A stretch of 64,000 nt of DNA from Aristolochia californica (Eukaryota; Streptophyta; Magnoliopsida; Piperales; Aristolochiaceae), in contig JARWKL010000008.1 of assembly GCA_029961685.1 (NCBI GenBank), positions 33,233,619 to 33,297,618 of the forward strand. Reading direction: 5' to 3'. This document shows, piece by piece, positions 1 through 13,573 of the stretch. Position 1 is the stretch's first letter, and every line of letters starts with the position of its first letter. The position numbers and the translations under genes are program-made. The notes beneath the pieces were generated by a model. That model worked only from the letters and a program-made list of their open reading frames with translations, did not search any database and was not told the DNA's origin.

Positions 1-3000
1 ATATTTACCAGAGCCAAACAACCCATTTTTTGCCTATCCTTAAAAATCATAGATACTTTTTGGAATTATCTCTCTTAGCATTTGTGCATTTCCATTTTGG
101 ATGTTCGAATTTGTTTTCAAATCCAGACTTGATTTTTCACTCTCCCTTTTTTCTCGTAAACAATAAACATAAAAGGGAAATTGATCGCAAAAAATGAATA
201 TTTAAGAGTTTATGTATGAAATTTTTTTTGAAAACTATAATTAATATAAGTGAAGAAAATTATTTCACGCACGAAAAATGAACTCCAAAGTTTTGTTATC
301 CATGTTTGGAAAATTCCACATGTACAACCCCTAATAACTTGGTGCAATTTTATAAGAAAGTGACTTCTAACTGATCCTCACATGTTTTATATGTGGTGGA
401 TATGCATGCTAGAAACATGTTGAGGATGCAAGTCAATTAATGATCCAAAAATTTCAAGGAGTAGAAAAAATTAAATTCTCAAGTTAACGTGTGGTTGGAT
501 ATTTACTGGAGCCAAACAACTCACTTTTTGCCTATCCATAAAAATCACATATACTTTTTTGAATTATGTCTCTCAGTTTTTAAGCATTTCTATTTTGGAT
601 GTTCGAATTTTTTTTCAAATCCAAATTTGAATTTTCACTTTCAAATTTTTCGCGTAAACAAAAAAGATATAAGCCAAATAGATCACAACAAAATGAAAAT
701 TTTAGTGTTTATCTATGCAAAAAATTTTGAAAACTATAATTTATAAGGGAAGAAAATTATTTCACGCACTAAAAATGAACTCCAATGTTTTGTTATCCAT
801 GTTTAGGAAATTCCACTAGTACAGCCCCTAATAGTTTGGTGCAATTTTATAGGAAAGAGACTTCTAACTGATCCTAACATATTTTAAATGTGGAGGATAT
901 GCTTGCCAGAAACATGTTGAGGATGCAAGTGACCTAATGATTCAAAAATTTCAAGGAGTAGAAAAAATTAAATTCTCAAGTTAACGTGCGGTTGGATATT
1001 TACCAGAGCAATTCAACCCACTTTTTTCCTATCCTTTAAAATCACAGATAATTTTTGGAATTATCTCTCTCAGCATTTGTGCATTTCCATTTTGGATGTT
1101 CAATTTTTCTTTCAGATCCAAACTTGAATTTTCACTCTCCCATTTTTCTCGTTAAAAAAAATGATATAACGCAAATAAATCACAACAAAATGTAAATTTT
1201 AGAGTTTATGTATGCAGAAAAATTTTAAAACTATAATTAATGTCAGGGTAGAAAATTATTTCACGCACTAAAAATGAACTCCAAAGGTTTTTTTCTCTAT
1301 GTTTGGGAAATTCCACTAGTACAACCCCTAATAGCTTGGTGGAATTTTATAGGAAAGAGACTTCTAACTCATCATACCATGTTTTAAATGTGGTGGTTAT
1401 GCATGCCAGAAACATGTTGAGGATGCAAGTGACCTAATGACCCAAAAATTTCAAGGAGTAGAAAACATTAATTTCTCAAGTTAACGTGTGGTTGGATATT
1501 TACCAAAGCCAAACAACCCACTTTTTGCCTATCCTTAAAAATCACAAATACTTTTTGGAATTATCTCTCTCAGCATTTTTGCATTTCCATTTTGGATGTT
1601 CGAATTTTTTTTCGGATCAAAATTTGAGTTTTCACTCTCAAATTTTTCTCGTAAAAAAAAAAGATATAAAGCAAATAGATCAGAACGAAAAGAAAATTTT
1701 AGAGTTTTTTTATGAATTTTTTTTTGAAAACTATAATAAATGTAAGTGAATAAAATTATTTCACGCACTAAAAATGAACTCCAAAGTCTTGTTAACCATG
1801 TTTGGGAAATTCCACTAGAACAACCCCGAATAGCTTGGAGGAATTTTATAGGAAAGAGACTTTCAACTGATCCTAACATGTTTTACATGTGGTGGATATG
1901 CATACCAGAAATATGTTGAGGATGAAAGTGACCTATTGATCCAAAAATTTCACGGTGTAGAAAAAATTAAATTCTCAAGTTAACGTGTGCTTGGATATTG
2001 ACCAAAGCCAAAAAAACCCATTTTTTCCGTATCCTTAAAAATCATAGATACTTTTTGGAATTATCTCTCTTAGCATTTGTGCATTTCCATTTTGGATGTT
2101 CGAATTTTTTTTCAGATCCAAACTTGAGTATTTACTATCAAAATTATCATATAAACAAAAAACTTATAAGGCAAAAATTTTGCAAAAAATGAAAATTTTT
2201 GAGTTTATGTATGCAAAAAATTTGGAAAACTATAATAAATGTAAGTGAAGAAAATTATTTCATGCACTAAAAATGAACTCCAAAGTTTAGTTATCCATGT
2301 TTGGGAAATTCCACTAGTACAACCCCTAATAGCTTGGTGCAATTTTATAAGAAAGAGACTTCTAACTGATCCTAACATGTTTTCCTTGTGGTGGATATGC
2401 ATGCTAGAAAGATGTTGAGGATGCAAGTGACCTAATGATCCAAAAATTTCAAGGAGTAGAAAAAATTAAATTCTCAAGTTAACGTGTGGTTGGATATTTA
2501 CTAGAGCCAAACAACCCACTTTTTGCCTATCCTTAAAAATCACAGATACTTTTTGGAATTATCTCTCTTAGCATTTGGGCATTTCCTTTTTGGAAGTTCG
2601 AATTTTTTTTCAGATCCAAAATTTAGTTTTCACTCTCCAATTTTTCTCGTAAACAAAAATATTAAAAGGCAAATAGATCGCAAAAAATAAAAATTTTAGA
2701 GTTTATGGATGCAAAAATATTTGCAAAGTATAATAAAAGTAAGTGAAGAAATTTATTTCACGCACTAAAAATGAACTCCAAAGTTTTGTTATCCATGTTT
2801 GGGAAATTCCACAAGTACAACCCCTAATAGCTTGGTGGAATTTTATAGGAAAACGACTTCTAATTGATCCTAACCTATTTTAAAAGTGGTGGACACGCAT
2901 ACCAGAAACATGTTCAGGAGGCAAGTGACCTAATGATCCAAAAATTTCAAGGAGTAGAAAAAACTAAATTCTCAAGTTAACGTGTTGTTGGATATTTACC

Positions 3001-3952
3001 AGAGCCAAACAACCGACTTTTTTTCTATCCTTAAAAATCACATCTACTTTTTGGAATTATCTCTCTCAGCATTTCTGCATTTCCATTTTGTATGTTCGAA
3101 TTTTTTTTCAGATCCAAAAGTTTTCACTCCCCCATTTTTCTCGTAAACAAAAGAGATACAAGGCAAAGAGATCGCAACAAAATGAAAATTTAAGAGTTTA
3201 TGTATGGAAAAAAAATTGAAAACTATATTAAATGTAAGAGAAGAAAATTATTTCACGAACTTAAAATGAACTCCAAAGTTTTGTTATCCATGTTTGGAAA
3301 ATTCCACTAATACAACCCCTAATAGCTTGGTGGAATTTTGTAGGAAAGAGACTTATAACTGATCCTAACGTGTTTTATATGTGGTGGATATGCAAACCAG
3401 AAACATGTTGAGGATGCAAGTGACGTAATGATCCAAAGATTTCAAGGAGTACAAAAAATTAAATTCTCAAGTTAACGTGTGGTTGGATATTTACTAGAGC
3501 CAAACAACCCACTTTTTGCCTATCCCTAAAAATCACAGATACATTTTTGAATTATCTCTCTCAGGATTTGTGTATTTCCAGTTTGGATGTTCGAATTTGT
3601 TTTTAGATCCAAACTTGAGTTTTCACTCTCCCATTTTTCTCGTAAACAAAAAAGATATAAGGCAAATACATCACAACAAAATGAAAATTATAGAGTTCAT
3701 GTATGCAAAAAAATTAGAAAACTACAATAAAGGTAAGTGAAGAAAATGAACACCAAAGTTTTGTTATCCATGTTTGGGAAATTCCACTAGTACAACCCCT
3801 AATAATAGCTTGGTGGAAATTTATAGAAAGAGATTCCTAACTGATACTAACATGTTTTAAATGTGGTGGATACGGATGCCAGAAACTTGTTGAGGATGCA
3901 AGTGACCTAATGATCCAAAAATTTCAAGGAGTAGAAAAAATTAAATTCTCAA

Positions 3953-6900
3953 GTAAACGTGTGGTTGGATATTTACCAGAGCCAAACAACCCACTTTTTG
4001 CCTATCCTTAAAAATCACAGATACTTTTTGGAATTATCTCTCTCAGTATTTGTGCATTTCCATTTTGGATGTTCAAATTTTTTTTTCAGATCCAAAGTTG
4101 AGTTTCCACTCTCCCATTTTTCTCGTAAACAAAAAAGATATAAGGTAAATAGTTCGCAGCAAAATGAAAATTTTAGAGTTAATGTATGCAAAAAAATTTG
4201 AATACTATAATAAGTGAAAGAGAAGAAAATTATTATAGACACTAAAAACTAAGTCCACAGTTTTGTTATCCATATTTGGGAAATTCCACTAGTACAACCC
4301 CTAAGAGCTTGGTGGAATTTTATAGGAAGGAGACTTCTAACAGATCCTAACATGTTTTAAATGTTGTGGATATGCATGCCAGAAACATGTTGAGGATGAA
4401 AGTGACCCAATGATCCAAAAATTTCAAGGAGTAGAAAAAATTAAATTCTCAAGTTACCGTGTGGTTGCATATTTACTAGAGCCAAACAACCCACTTTTTG
4501 CCTATCCTTAAAAATCACAGATACTTTTTGGAATTATCTTTCTTAGCATTTATGCATTTCCATTTTGGATGTTCGAATTTTTTTTTTTTACAACCAAACT
4601 CTAGTTTTCACGCTCCCATTTTTCTCGTAAACAATAAAGATATAAGAAAAATGGATCCCAATAAAATGAAAATTTGATAGTTTATGTATGCTAAAAAATT
4701 TGAAAACTCTAATAAATGTAAGTGAAGAAAATTATTTCACTCACTAAAAATGAACTCCAAAGTTTTTTTATCCATGTTTGGGAAATTCCACTGGTACAAC
4801 CCTTAATAGCCTCGTGGAATTTTATAGGAAGGAGACTTCTAATAGATCCTAAGAAGTTTGAAATGTGGTGGATATGCAAGCCAAAAACATGTTGTGGATA
4901 CAAGTGACCTAATGATCGAAAAATTTCGAGTAGAAAAAATTAAATTCTCCAGCTAACGTGTGGTTGGATAATTACCTGAGCCAAACAACCCACTTTTTTC
5001 CTATCCTTAAAAATCACAGATACTTTTTGGAATTATCTGTCTGAACATTTGGGCATTTCCATTTTAGATGTTCAAATTTTTTTTTCAGATCCAAACTTGA
5101 GTTTTTAGTCTTCCATTTTTCTCGTAAACGAAAAAGATACAAGGCAAATAGATCGCAACAAAAAGCAAATTTAGAGTTTTTTATGCAAAAAAAATTGAAA
5201 ACTATAGTAAATGTATGCGATAAAAATTATTTCACACACTAAAAATGAACTCCAAAGTTTTGGTATCCATGTTTGGGAAATTTCACTAGTACAACCCCAA
5301 ATAGCTTGGTGGAATTTTATAGGAAAGAGACTTCTAACTGATCCTAACATATTTTCAATGTGTTGGATATGCATGCCAGAAACATGTTGAGGATGCAAGT
5401 GACCTAATGATCCAAAAATTTCGAGTAGAAAAAATTAAATTCTCAAGTTATCCTGTGGTTGGAAATTTACCAGAGCCAAACAACCCACTTTTTGCCTCTC
5501 CTTAAAAATCACAGATACTTTTTGGAATTGTCTCTCTGAGCATTTGTGCATTTCCATTTTGGATGTTCGAATTTTTTTTTCAGATCCAAACTTGAGTTTT
5601 CACTCTCCCATTTTTCTTGTAAACAAAATAGATACAAGGCAAATAGATTGCAACAAAATGAAAATTTAGAGTTTATGTATGCAAAAAAAATTGAAAACTA
5701 TAATAAATGTAAGAGAAGAAAATTATTTCACACACTAAAAATGAACTCCACAGTTTTGTTATCCATGTTTGGAAAATTCCACTAGTACAACCCCTAATAG
5801 CTTTGTGGAATTTTATAGGAAGGAGGCTTCTAATTGATCCTAACATGTTTTAAATGTGGTGGATATGCATGCTAGAGACATGTTGAGTATGCAAGTGACC
5901 TAATGATCCAAAAATTTCAAGGAGTAGAAAAAAATTAAATTCTCAAGTTAACGTGTAGTTGGATATTTACCAGAGCCAAACAACCCACTTTTTGCCTATC
6001 CTTTAAAATCTCTGATACTTTTTGGAATTATCTCTCTCATCATTTGTGAATTTCCAGTTTGGATGTTCGAATTTTTTTTTCTAATCCAAACTCTTTTTTT
6101 CACTCTCCCATTTTTCTCGTAAACTAAAAATATATAAGGCATATAGATCGCAACAAAAAGAAAATTTTAGAGTTTATGTATGCTAAAAAAATTTAAAAGT
6201 ATAATAAATGTAAGTGAAGAAAATTATTTCACTAACTAAAAATGAACTCAAAAGTTTTGTTATCCATGTTTCGGAAATTCCACTAGTAACCCTTAATAGC
6301 TTTGTGGAATTTTATAGGAAGGAGACTTCCAACTGATCCTAACATGTTTTAAATATGGTGGATATGCGTGCCAGAAACATGTTGAGGATGCAAGTGACCT
6401 AATGATCCAAAAATTTTAAGAAGTAGAAAGTTTTAAATTCTCAAGTTAACGTGTGGTTGGATATTTACCAGAGCCAAACAACCCATTTTTTGCCTATCCT
6501 TAAAAATCACAGATACTTTTTGGAATTATCTCTCTTAGCATCTATGCATTTCCATTTTGGATGTTCAAATTAATTTTTCAGATCCAAACTTCAGTTTTCA
6601 CTCTCCTATTTTTCTTTTAAACAAAAAACATATAAGGCAAATAGATCGCAACAAAATGAAAATTTTTGAGTTTATGTATGCCAAAAAATTTGAAAAATTT
6701 AATAAATGTAAGTCAATAAAATTATTTCACGCACTAAAAATGAACTCCAAAGTTTTGTTATCCATGTTTGGGAAGTTCCACTAGTACAACAACTTAATAG
6801 CTTGGTGGAATTTTATAGGAAGGAGACTTGTAACTGATCCTAACATGTTTTAAATGTAGTGGATATGCACGTCAGAAACATGTTGAGGATGCAAGTGACC

Positions 6901-8170
6901 TAATGATCCACAAGGAGTAGAAAAAATTAAATTCTCAAGTTAATGTGTGGTTGGATATTGACCAGAGCCAAACAACCCACTTTTTTCCTATTTTTAAAAA
7001 TCACATATACTTTTTGGAATTATCTCTCTCAGCATTTGTGCATTTCCATTTTGGATGTTGACATTTTTTTTTTCTGATCAAAACTTGAGTTTCCACTCTC
7101 CCGTTTTTCTCTTAAACAAAAAAGAACCAAGGCAAAAAGATCGCAAAAAAATGAAAATTTTAGAGTTTATGTTTGCAAAAAAAATTGAAAACTACAATAA
7201 ATGTAAGTGAAGAAAATTATTTCACGCACTAAAAACGAACTCCAAAAGATTTGTTATCCATGTTTGGGAAATTCCACTAGTACAACCCCTAATAGCTTGG
7301 TGGAATTTTATAGGGAAGAGACTTCTAACTGATCCCAACATGTTTTAAATGGGGTGGATATGCATGCCAGAATCATGTTGAGGATGCAAGTAACCTAATG
7401 ATCAAAAAGTTTCAAGGAGTAGAAAAAATTAAATTCTCAAGTTAACGTGTGGTTGGATATTTACATGAGCCAAACAACCCAATTTTTTCCTATCCTTAAA
7501 AATCACAGATACTTTTTGGAATTATCTCTCTCAGCATTTGTGCATTTTCATTTTGGATGTTCGAATTTTTTTTTAGATCCGAACTTTAGTTTTCGTAATG
7601 CCATTTTTCTCGTAAACAAAAAATATATAAGGCAAATAGATCGCAACAAAATGAAAATTTTAGAGTTTATGTATGAAAAAAAATTTAAAAACAATAATAA
7701 ATGTAAGTGAAGAAAATTATTTCATGCACTAAAAATGAACTCAAAAGTTTTGTTATCCATGTTTGGGAAATTCCACTAGTACAACCCCAAATAGCTTGTT
7801 GGAATTTTACAGGAAAGAGACTTCTAACTAATCCTAACATGTTTTAAATGTGATGGATATGCATGTCAGAAACATGTTGAGGATACAAGTGACCTAATGG
7901 TCCAAAAATTTCAAAGAGTGGAAAAAATTAAATTCTCAAGTTAACGTTTGGTTGGATATTTACATGAGCCAAACAACCCACTTTTTGCCTATCCTTAAAA
8001 ATCACATATACTTTATGGAATTATCTCTCTCAGCATTTGTGTATTTCTATTTTGGATTTTCGAATTTTTTTTTTCATATCCAAACTCTATTTTTCACTCT
8101 CCCATTTTTCCTATAAAAAAAAAAGATATATGGCAAATAGATTGCAACAAAATGAAAATTTTAGAGTTTA
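3953..8170 (+). repeat. A1 higher-order block, copy 1
   Basis: The monomers from 3953 to about 8170 carry private variants that reappear in the block at 9442-13494. Examples are GATGAAAGTGACCCAATG near 4395, AGATATAAGAAAAATGGATC near 4640, ACATTTGGGCATTTCC near 5045, ACAACAACTTAATAG near 6787, a TCTGATCAAAAC variant at 7073 and TACATGAGCC at 7462. The matching positions lie 5488 bp away at the left end and about 5350 bp away at the right end. The shortfall of about 140 bp is explained by the truncated monomer at 10938 in the second copy. The block is about 8.5 monomers long. Confidence 0.8.
7269..7308. other. Conserved inverted repeat (example copy in A1)
   Basis: AAATTCCAC at 7269-7277 is the exact reverse complement of GTGGAATTT at 7300-7308, with 22 bases between them (TAGTACAACC...TAGCTTG). 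The same element recurs once per monomer in most A1, B1 and B2 copies and in class-L A2 copies, for example 33481-33489 with 33516-33524. In class-S A2 copies one arm reads GTCGAATTT, which breaks the pairing. As single-stranded DNA or RNA it could fold into a 9-bp stem. Any function is unknown. Confidence 0.85.
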
Positions 8171-10937
8171 TATATGCAAAAAAATTTAAAAACTATAATA
8201 AATGTATGTGTAGAAAATTATTTCACGCACTAAAAGTCAACTCCAAAGTTTAGTTATCCATGTTTTAGAAATTCCACTAGAACAACCCTTTATAGCATTG
8301 TGGAATTTTATAGGAAAGATACTTCTAACTGATCCTAACATGTTTTAAATGTCGTGGATATGCTTGCCAGAAACATGTTGAGTATGCAAGTGCCCTAATG
8401 ATCCAAAAATTTCAGGGAGTAGAAAAAATTAAATTCTCAAGTTAACGTGTGGTTGGATATTTACCAGAGCCAAGCAACCAACTTTTTGCCTATCCTTCAA
8501 AATCACAGATAATTTTTTGAATTAACTCTCTCACAATTTGTGCCTTTCCATTTTGGATGTTCGAATTTTTTTTTCAGATCCAAACTTGAGTTTTGACTCT
8601 CCCATTTTTCTCATAAACATAAAAGATACAAGGCAAATAGATCGCAACAAAATGAAAATTTTAGAGTTTATGTATGCTAAAGAATTTGAAAACTATAATA
8701 AATGTAAGTGAATAAAATTATTTCACGCACTAAAAATGAATTCCAAAGTTTTGTTATCAGTGTTTGGGAAATTCCACTAGTACAACCCCTAATAGCATAG
8801 TGGAATTTTGTAGGAAAGGAATTTCTTACTGATCCAAACAAGTTTTAAATGTGGTGGATATGAATGCCAGAAAAATGGTGAGGATGCAAGTGACCTAATG
8901 ATCCAAAAATTTCAAGGAATAGAAAAAATTAAATTCTCAAGTTAACGTGTGGTTGGATATTTACCAGAGCCAAACAACCCACATTTTGCCTATCCTTAAA
9001 AATCACAGATACTTTTTGGAATTATCTCTCTCAGAATTTGTGCATTTCCATTTTAGATGTACAAATTTTTTTTTTAGATAAAAACTTGAGTTTTCACTCT
9101 CCTATTTTTCTCGAAAAAAAAAAAAGATACAAGGCAAATAGATCTCAACAAAATGGTAATTTTGGAGTTTATTTATGCAAAAAAATTTAAAAACTATAAT
9201 AAATGTAAGTGAAGAAAAATATTTCACGCACAAAAAATCAACTCCAAAGTTTTGTTATCCATGTTTTGGAAATTCCACTAGTAAAACCCCTAATAGCTTG
9301 GTGGAATTTTATAGGAAGCAAACTTCTAACTAATCCTAACATGTTTTAAATTTGGTGGATATCCATGCAAGAAACATGTTGAGGATGCAAGTGACCTACT
9401 GATCCAAAAATATCAAGGAGTAGAAAAAATTAAATTCTCAAGTTAACGTGTTGTTGGATATTTACCAGAGCCAAAAAACCCACTTTTTGTATTTCGTTAA
9501 AAATCACAGATACTTTTTGGAATTATATCTTTGAGCATTTGTGCATTTCAGTTTGGGATGTTCGAATTTTTTTTCAGATCCAAACTTGAGTTTTCACTCT
9601 GCCATTTTTCTCGTAAACTAAATAGATACAAGGCAAATAGATCTCAACAAAATGAAAATTTTAGAGTTTATGTATGCCAAAAAATTTGAATACTATAATA
9701 ATTGAAAGAGAAGAAAATTATTTCACACACTAAAAATAAACTCCACAGTTTTGTTATCCATGTTTGGGAAATTCCACTAGTACAACCCCTCATAGCTTAG
9801 TGGAATTTTATAGGAAGGAGACTTCTAATTGATCCTGACATGTTTTAAATGTGGTGGATATGCATGCCAGAAACATGTTGAGGATGAAAGTGACCCAATG
9901 ATCCAAAAATTTCAAGGAGTAGAAAAAATTAAATTCTCAAGTTAACGTGTGGTTGGATATTTACCAGAGCCAAACAACCCACTTTTTGCCTATCCTTAAA
10001 AATCACAGATATTTTTTGGAATTATCTCGATTAGCATTTGTGCATTTCCATTTTGGATGTTCGATTTTTTTTTTCAGATCCAAACTCAATTTTTCACTCT
10101 CCCATTTTTCTCGTAAACAATAAAGATATAAGAAAAATGAATCACAATAAAATGAAAATTTTAGAGTTTATGTATGCTAAAATATTTGAAAACTATAATA
10201 AATGTAAGAGAAGAAAATTATTTCACTCACTAAAAATGAACTCCAAAGTTTTGTTATCCATTTTTGGGAAATTCCACTGGTACAACCCTTAATAGCTTGG
10301 TGGAATTTTTTAGGAAGGAGACTTCTAACATATCCTAACATGTTTGAAATGTGGTGGATATGCATGCCAGAAACATGTTGAGGATGCAAGTGACCTAATG
10401 ATCCAAAAATTTCAAGGAGTAGAAAAAAATTAAATTCTCAAGTTAACGTATGGTTGGATATTTACCAGAGCCAAACGACCCACTTTTTACCTATCCTTTA
10501 AAATCACAGATACTTTAGTGAATTATCGCTCTCATCATTTGTGAATTTCCATTTTGGATGTTCGAATTTATTTTTTTTATCCAAACTCCAGTTTTCACTC
10601 TCCCATTTTTCTCGTAAACTAAAAAATATAAGACAAATAGATCGCAACAAAATGAAAATTTTAGAGTTTATGTATGCTAAAAAATTAGAAAACTAAAATA
10701 AATGTAAGTGAAGAAAATTATTTCACTAACTAAAAATGGACTCCAAAGTTTTGTTTTCCATGTTTGGGAACTTCCACTAGTACAACCCTTAATAGCTTTG
10801 TGGAATTTTATAGGAAGGAGACTTCCAATTCATCCTTACATGTTTTAAATGTGGTGGATATCCATGCCAGAAACATGTAGAGGATGCAAGTGACCTAATG
10901 GTCCAAAAATTTTGAGTAGAAAAAATTAAATTCTCAA

Positions 10938-11291
10938 GTTAACGTGTGGTTGGATATTTACCAGGGCCAAACAACTTACTTTTTGCCTATCCTTAAAAAT
11001 CACAGATACTTTTTGGAATTATCTCTCTTAGCATTTGTGCTTTTCCATTTTGGATGTTCAAATTTTTTTTTTCAGATCCAAACTTGAGTTTTCTCTCTCC
11101 CATTTTTCTCGTAAATAAAAAACATATAAGGCAAATAGATCGCAACAAAATGAAAATTTTAGAGTTTATGTATGCCAAAAAATTTGAAAACTATAATAAA
11201 TGTAAGTGAATAAAATAATTTCACGCACTAAAAATGAACTCCATGTGACCTAATGACCCAAAAATTTCGAGTAGAAAAATTAAATTCTCAA
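10938..11291 (+). repeat. Truncated A1 monomer (354 bp)
   Basis: The spacing between landmarks here is 354 bp instead of about 498. Near 11243 the text runs from AATGAACTCCA straight into TGTGACCTAATGA. The usual part from CAAAGTTTTG through the AACATGTT pair to GATGCAAG is missing, about 144 bp. Both the inverted repeat and the palindrome pair are lost in this copy, so neither is needed for a monomer to persist in the array. Confidence 0.9.
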
Positions 11292-13278
11292 GTTAACGTG
11301 TGGTTGGATATTTACCAAAGCCAAACAACCCACTTTTTTCCTATCCTTAAAAATCACAGATACTTTTTGGAACTATCTCTCTCAACATTTGGGCATTTCC
11401 ATTTTGGATGTTCAAATTTTTTTTCAGATCCAAACTTGAGTTTTCACTCTCCCATTTTTCTCGTAAACAAAAAAGATACAAGGCAAATAGATCGCAACAA
11501 AATGAAAATTTAGAGTTTTTTTATGCAAAAAAATTTGAAAACTATAGTAAATGTATGTGATGAAAATTATTTCACAAACTAAAAATGAACTCCAAAGTTT
11601 TGTTATCCATGTTTGGGAAATTCCACTAGTACAACCCTTAATAGCTGTGTGGAATTTTATAGGAAGGAGACTTCCAACTGATCCTTACATGTTTTAAATG
11701 TGGTGGATATGCATGCCAGAAACATGTTGAGGATGCATGTGACCTAATGATCCAAAAATTTCAAGGAGTAGAAAAAATTAAATTCTCAAGTTAACGTGTG
11801 GTTGGATATTTACTGGAGCCAAACAACCCACTTTTTGCCTATCCTTAAAAATCACAGATACTTTTCGGAATTATCTCTCTTAGCATTTGTGCATTTCCAA
11901 TTTGGATGTTCAAATTTTTTTTTCAGATCCAAACTTGAGTCTTCACTCTCCCATTTTTCTCATAAAAAAAAAGATATACGGCAAATAGATTGTAACAAAA
12001 TGAAAATTTTACAGTTTATGTATGCCAAAAATTTTGAAAACTATAATTAATGAAAGTGAAAAAAATTATTTCACGCACTAAAAATGAACTCCAAAGTTTT
12101 GTTATCTATGTTTGGGAAATTCCACTAGTACAACAACTTAATAGCTTGGTGGAATTTTATAGGAAGGAGACTTCTAACTGATCCTAACATGTTTTAAATG
12201 TGGTGGATATGCATGCCAGAAACATGTTGAGGATGCAAGTGACCTAATGATTGAAAAATTTCAAGGAGTAGAAAAAATTAAATTCTCAAGTTAACGTGTG
12301 GTTGGATATTTTTACCAGAGCCAAACAACCCACTTTTTCCCTATCTTTAAAAATCACAGATACTTTTTGGAATTATCTCTCTCAGCATTTCTGCATTTCC
12401 ATTTTGGATGTTAAAATTTTTTTTTCTGATCAAAACTTGAGTTTTCACTCTCCTGTTTTTCTCTTAAACAAAAAAGATACAAGGCAAAAAGATCGCAACA
12501 AAATGATAATTTTAGAGTTTATGTATGCAAAAAAATTTGAAAACAATAATAAATATAAGTGAAGAAAATTATTTCACGCACTAAAAACGATCTCCAAAAG
12601 ATTTGTTATCCATGTTCGGGAAATTCCACTAGTACGACCCTTAATAGCTTGGTGGAATTTTATAGGGAAGAGACTTCTAACTGATCCTAACATGTTTTAA
12701 ATGTGGTGGATATGCATGCCAAAATCATGTTGAGGATGCAAGTGACCTAATGATCAAAAAATTTCAAGGAGTAGAAAAAATTAAATTCTCAAGTTTAACA
12801 TGTGGTTGGATATTTACATGAGCCAAACAACCCAATTTTTTCCTATCCTTAAAAATCACAGATACTTTTTGGAATTATGTCTCTCAACATTTCTGCATTT
12901 TCATTTTGGATGTTCCATCTTTTTTTCAGATCCGAACTTTAGTTTTCATTATCCCATTTTTCTCGTAAACAAAAAAGATATAAGGCAAATAGATCGCAAC
13001 AAAATGAAAATTTTAGAGTTTATGTATGCAAAAAAATTCAAAAAATAATAAATGTAAGTGAAGAAAATTATTTCATGCACCAGAAATCAACTCCAAAGTT
13101 TTGTTATCCATGTTTGGGAAATTCCACTAGTACAACCCCTAATAGCTTGTTGGAATTTTATAGGAACTGATCCTAACATGTTTTAAATGTGGTGGATATG
13201 TATGCCAGACACATGTTGAGGATGCAAGTGACCTAATGATTCAAAAATTTCAAGGAGTGGAAAAAATTAAATTGTCAA

Positions 13279-13494
13279 GTTAATGTTTGGTTGGATATTT
13301 ACTAGAGCCAAACAAACCACTTTTTGCCTATACTTTTTGGAATTATCTCTCTCAGCATTTGTGTATTTCCATTTTGGATGTTCGAATTTTTTTTCAGATC
13401 CAAACTTGAGTTTTAACTCTCCCATTTTTGTCGTAAAAAAAAAGATACAAGGCAAATAGAGCATAACAGAATGAAAATTTTAGAGTTTATGTTC
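13279..13494 (+). repeat. Last, truncated A1 monomer at the A1/B1 boundary
   Basis: This monomer keeps only its first 215 bp or so and has an internal loss near 13328, where GCCTATAC joins TTTTTGGAATT without the usual CCTTAAAAATCACAG. It stops at about 13494, where GAGTTTATGT joins TCATGGGGTAGAAAAAAATA of the first B1 monomer. The boundary between subfamilies is therefore a ragged join rather than a clean monomer junction. Confidence 0.8.
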
Positions 13495-13573
13495 ATGGGG
13501 TAGAAAAAAATAAATTCTCCAGTTAACACGCAGTGGGATATTTACCTGAGCCAAACAACCCACTTTATGCCAA

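Larger units (their letters stand above)
1..13494 (+). repeat. Satellite array, subfamily A1 (about 498-bp monomers)
   Basis: Head-to-tail tandem repeats fill this stretch. A landmark GTTAACGTGTGGTTGG recurs at 483, 980, 1480, 1979, 2478, 2976, 3471, 3953, 4453, 4952, 5447, 5947, 6445, 6939, 7441, 7940, 8441, 8941, 9442, 9941, 10442, 10938, 11292, 11790, 12290, 12794 and 13279 (some copies mutated), so the usual spacing is 494-500 bp. The exceptions are a short monomer at 10938 and a truncated last one at 13279. Copies differ by scattered substitutions and 1-3 bp indels. Each monomer has runs of A and T, an inverted repeat (AAATTCCAC / GTGGAATTT) and two AACATGTT palindromes. No open frame is kept across copies and none runs through a monomer boundary, so I see no gene. 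The window starts inside a monomer, so the array continues to the left. Confidence 0.97.
9442..13494 (+). repeat. A1 higher-order block, copy 2 (rearranged)
   Basis: This block repeats the variant monomers of 3953-8170, but the order in the middle differs. Write the copy-1 monomers at 4453, 4952, 5447, 5947, 6445 and 6939 as a to f. Copy 2 then reads a (9941), d (10442), truncated e (10938), a b/d hybrid (11292), one ending like e (11790), and f (12290). The monomers at 12794 and 13279 match those at 7441 and 7940. Both copies have the same number of monomers, so the block was reshuffled by unequal exchange after duplication. Confidence 0.72.

Noticed and set aside
489..13048. A recurring open frame of about 80-88 codons on the plus strand, starting MWLDIY, in A1 monomers.
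   Set aside because: It has the same explanation: it lies in AT-rich repeat DNA, is lost by frameshifts in many copies, and its residues are low-complexity with many F, L, N and K.
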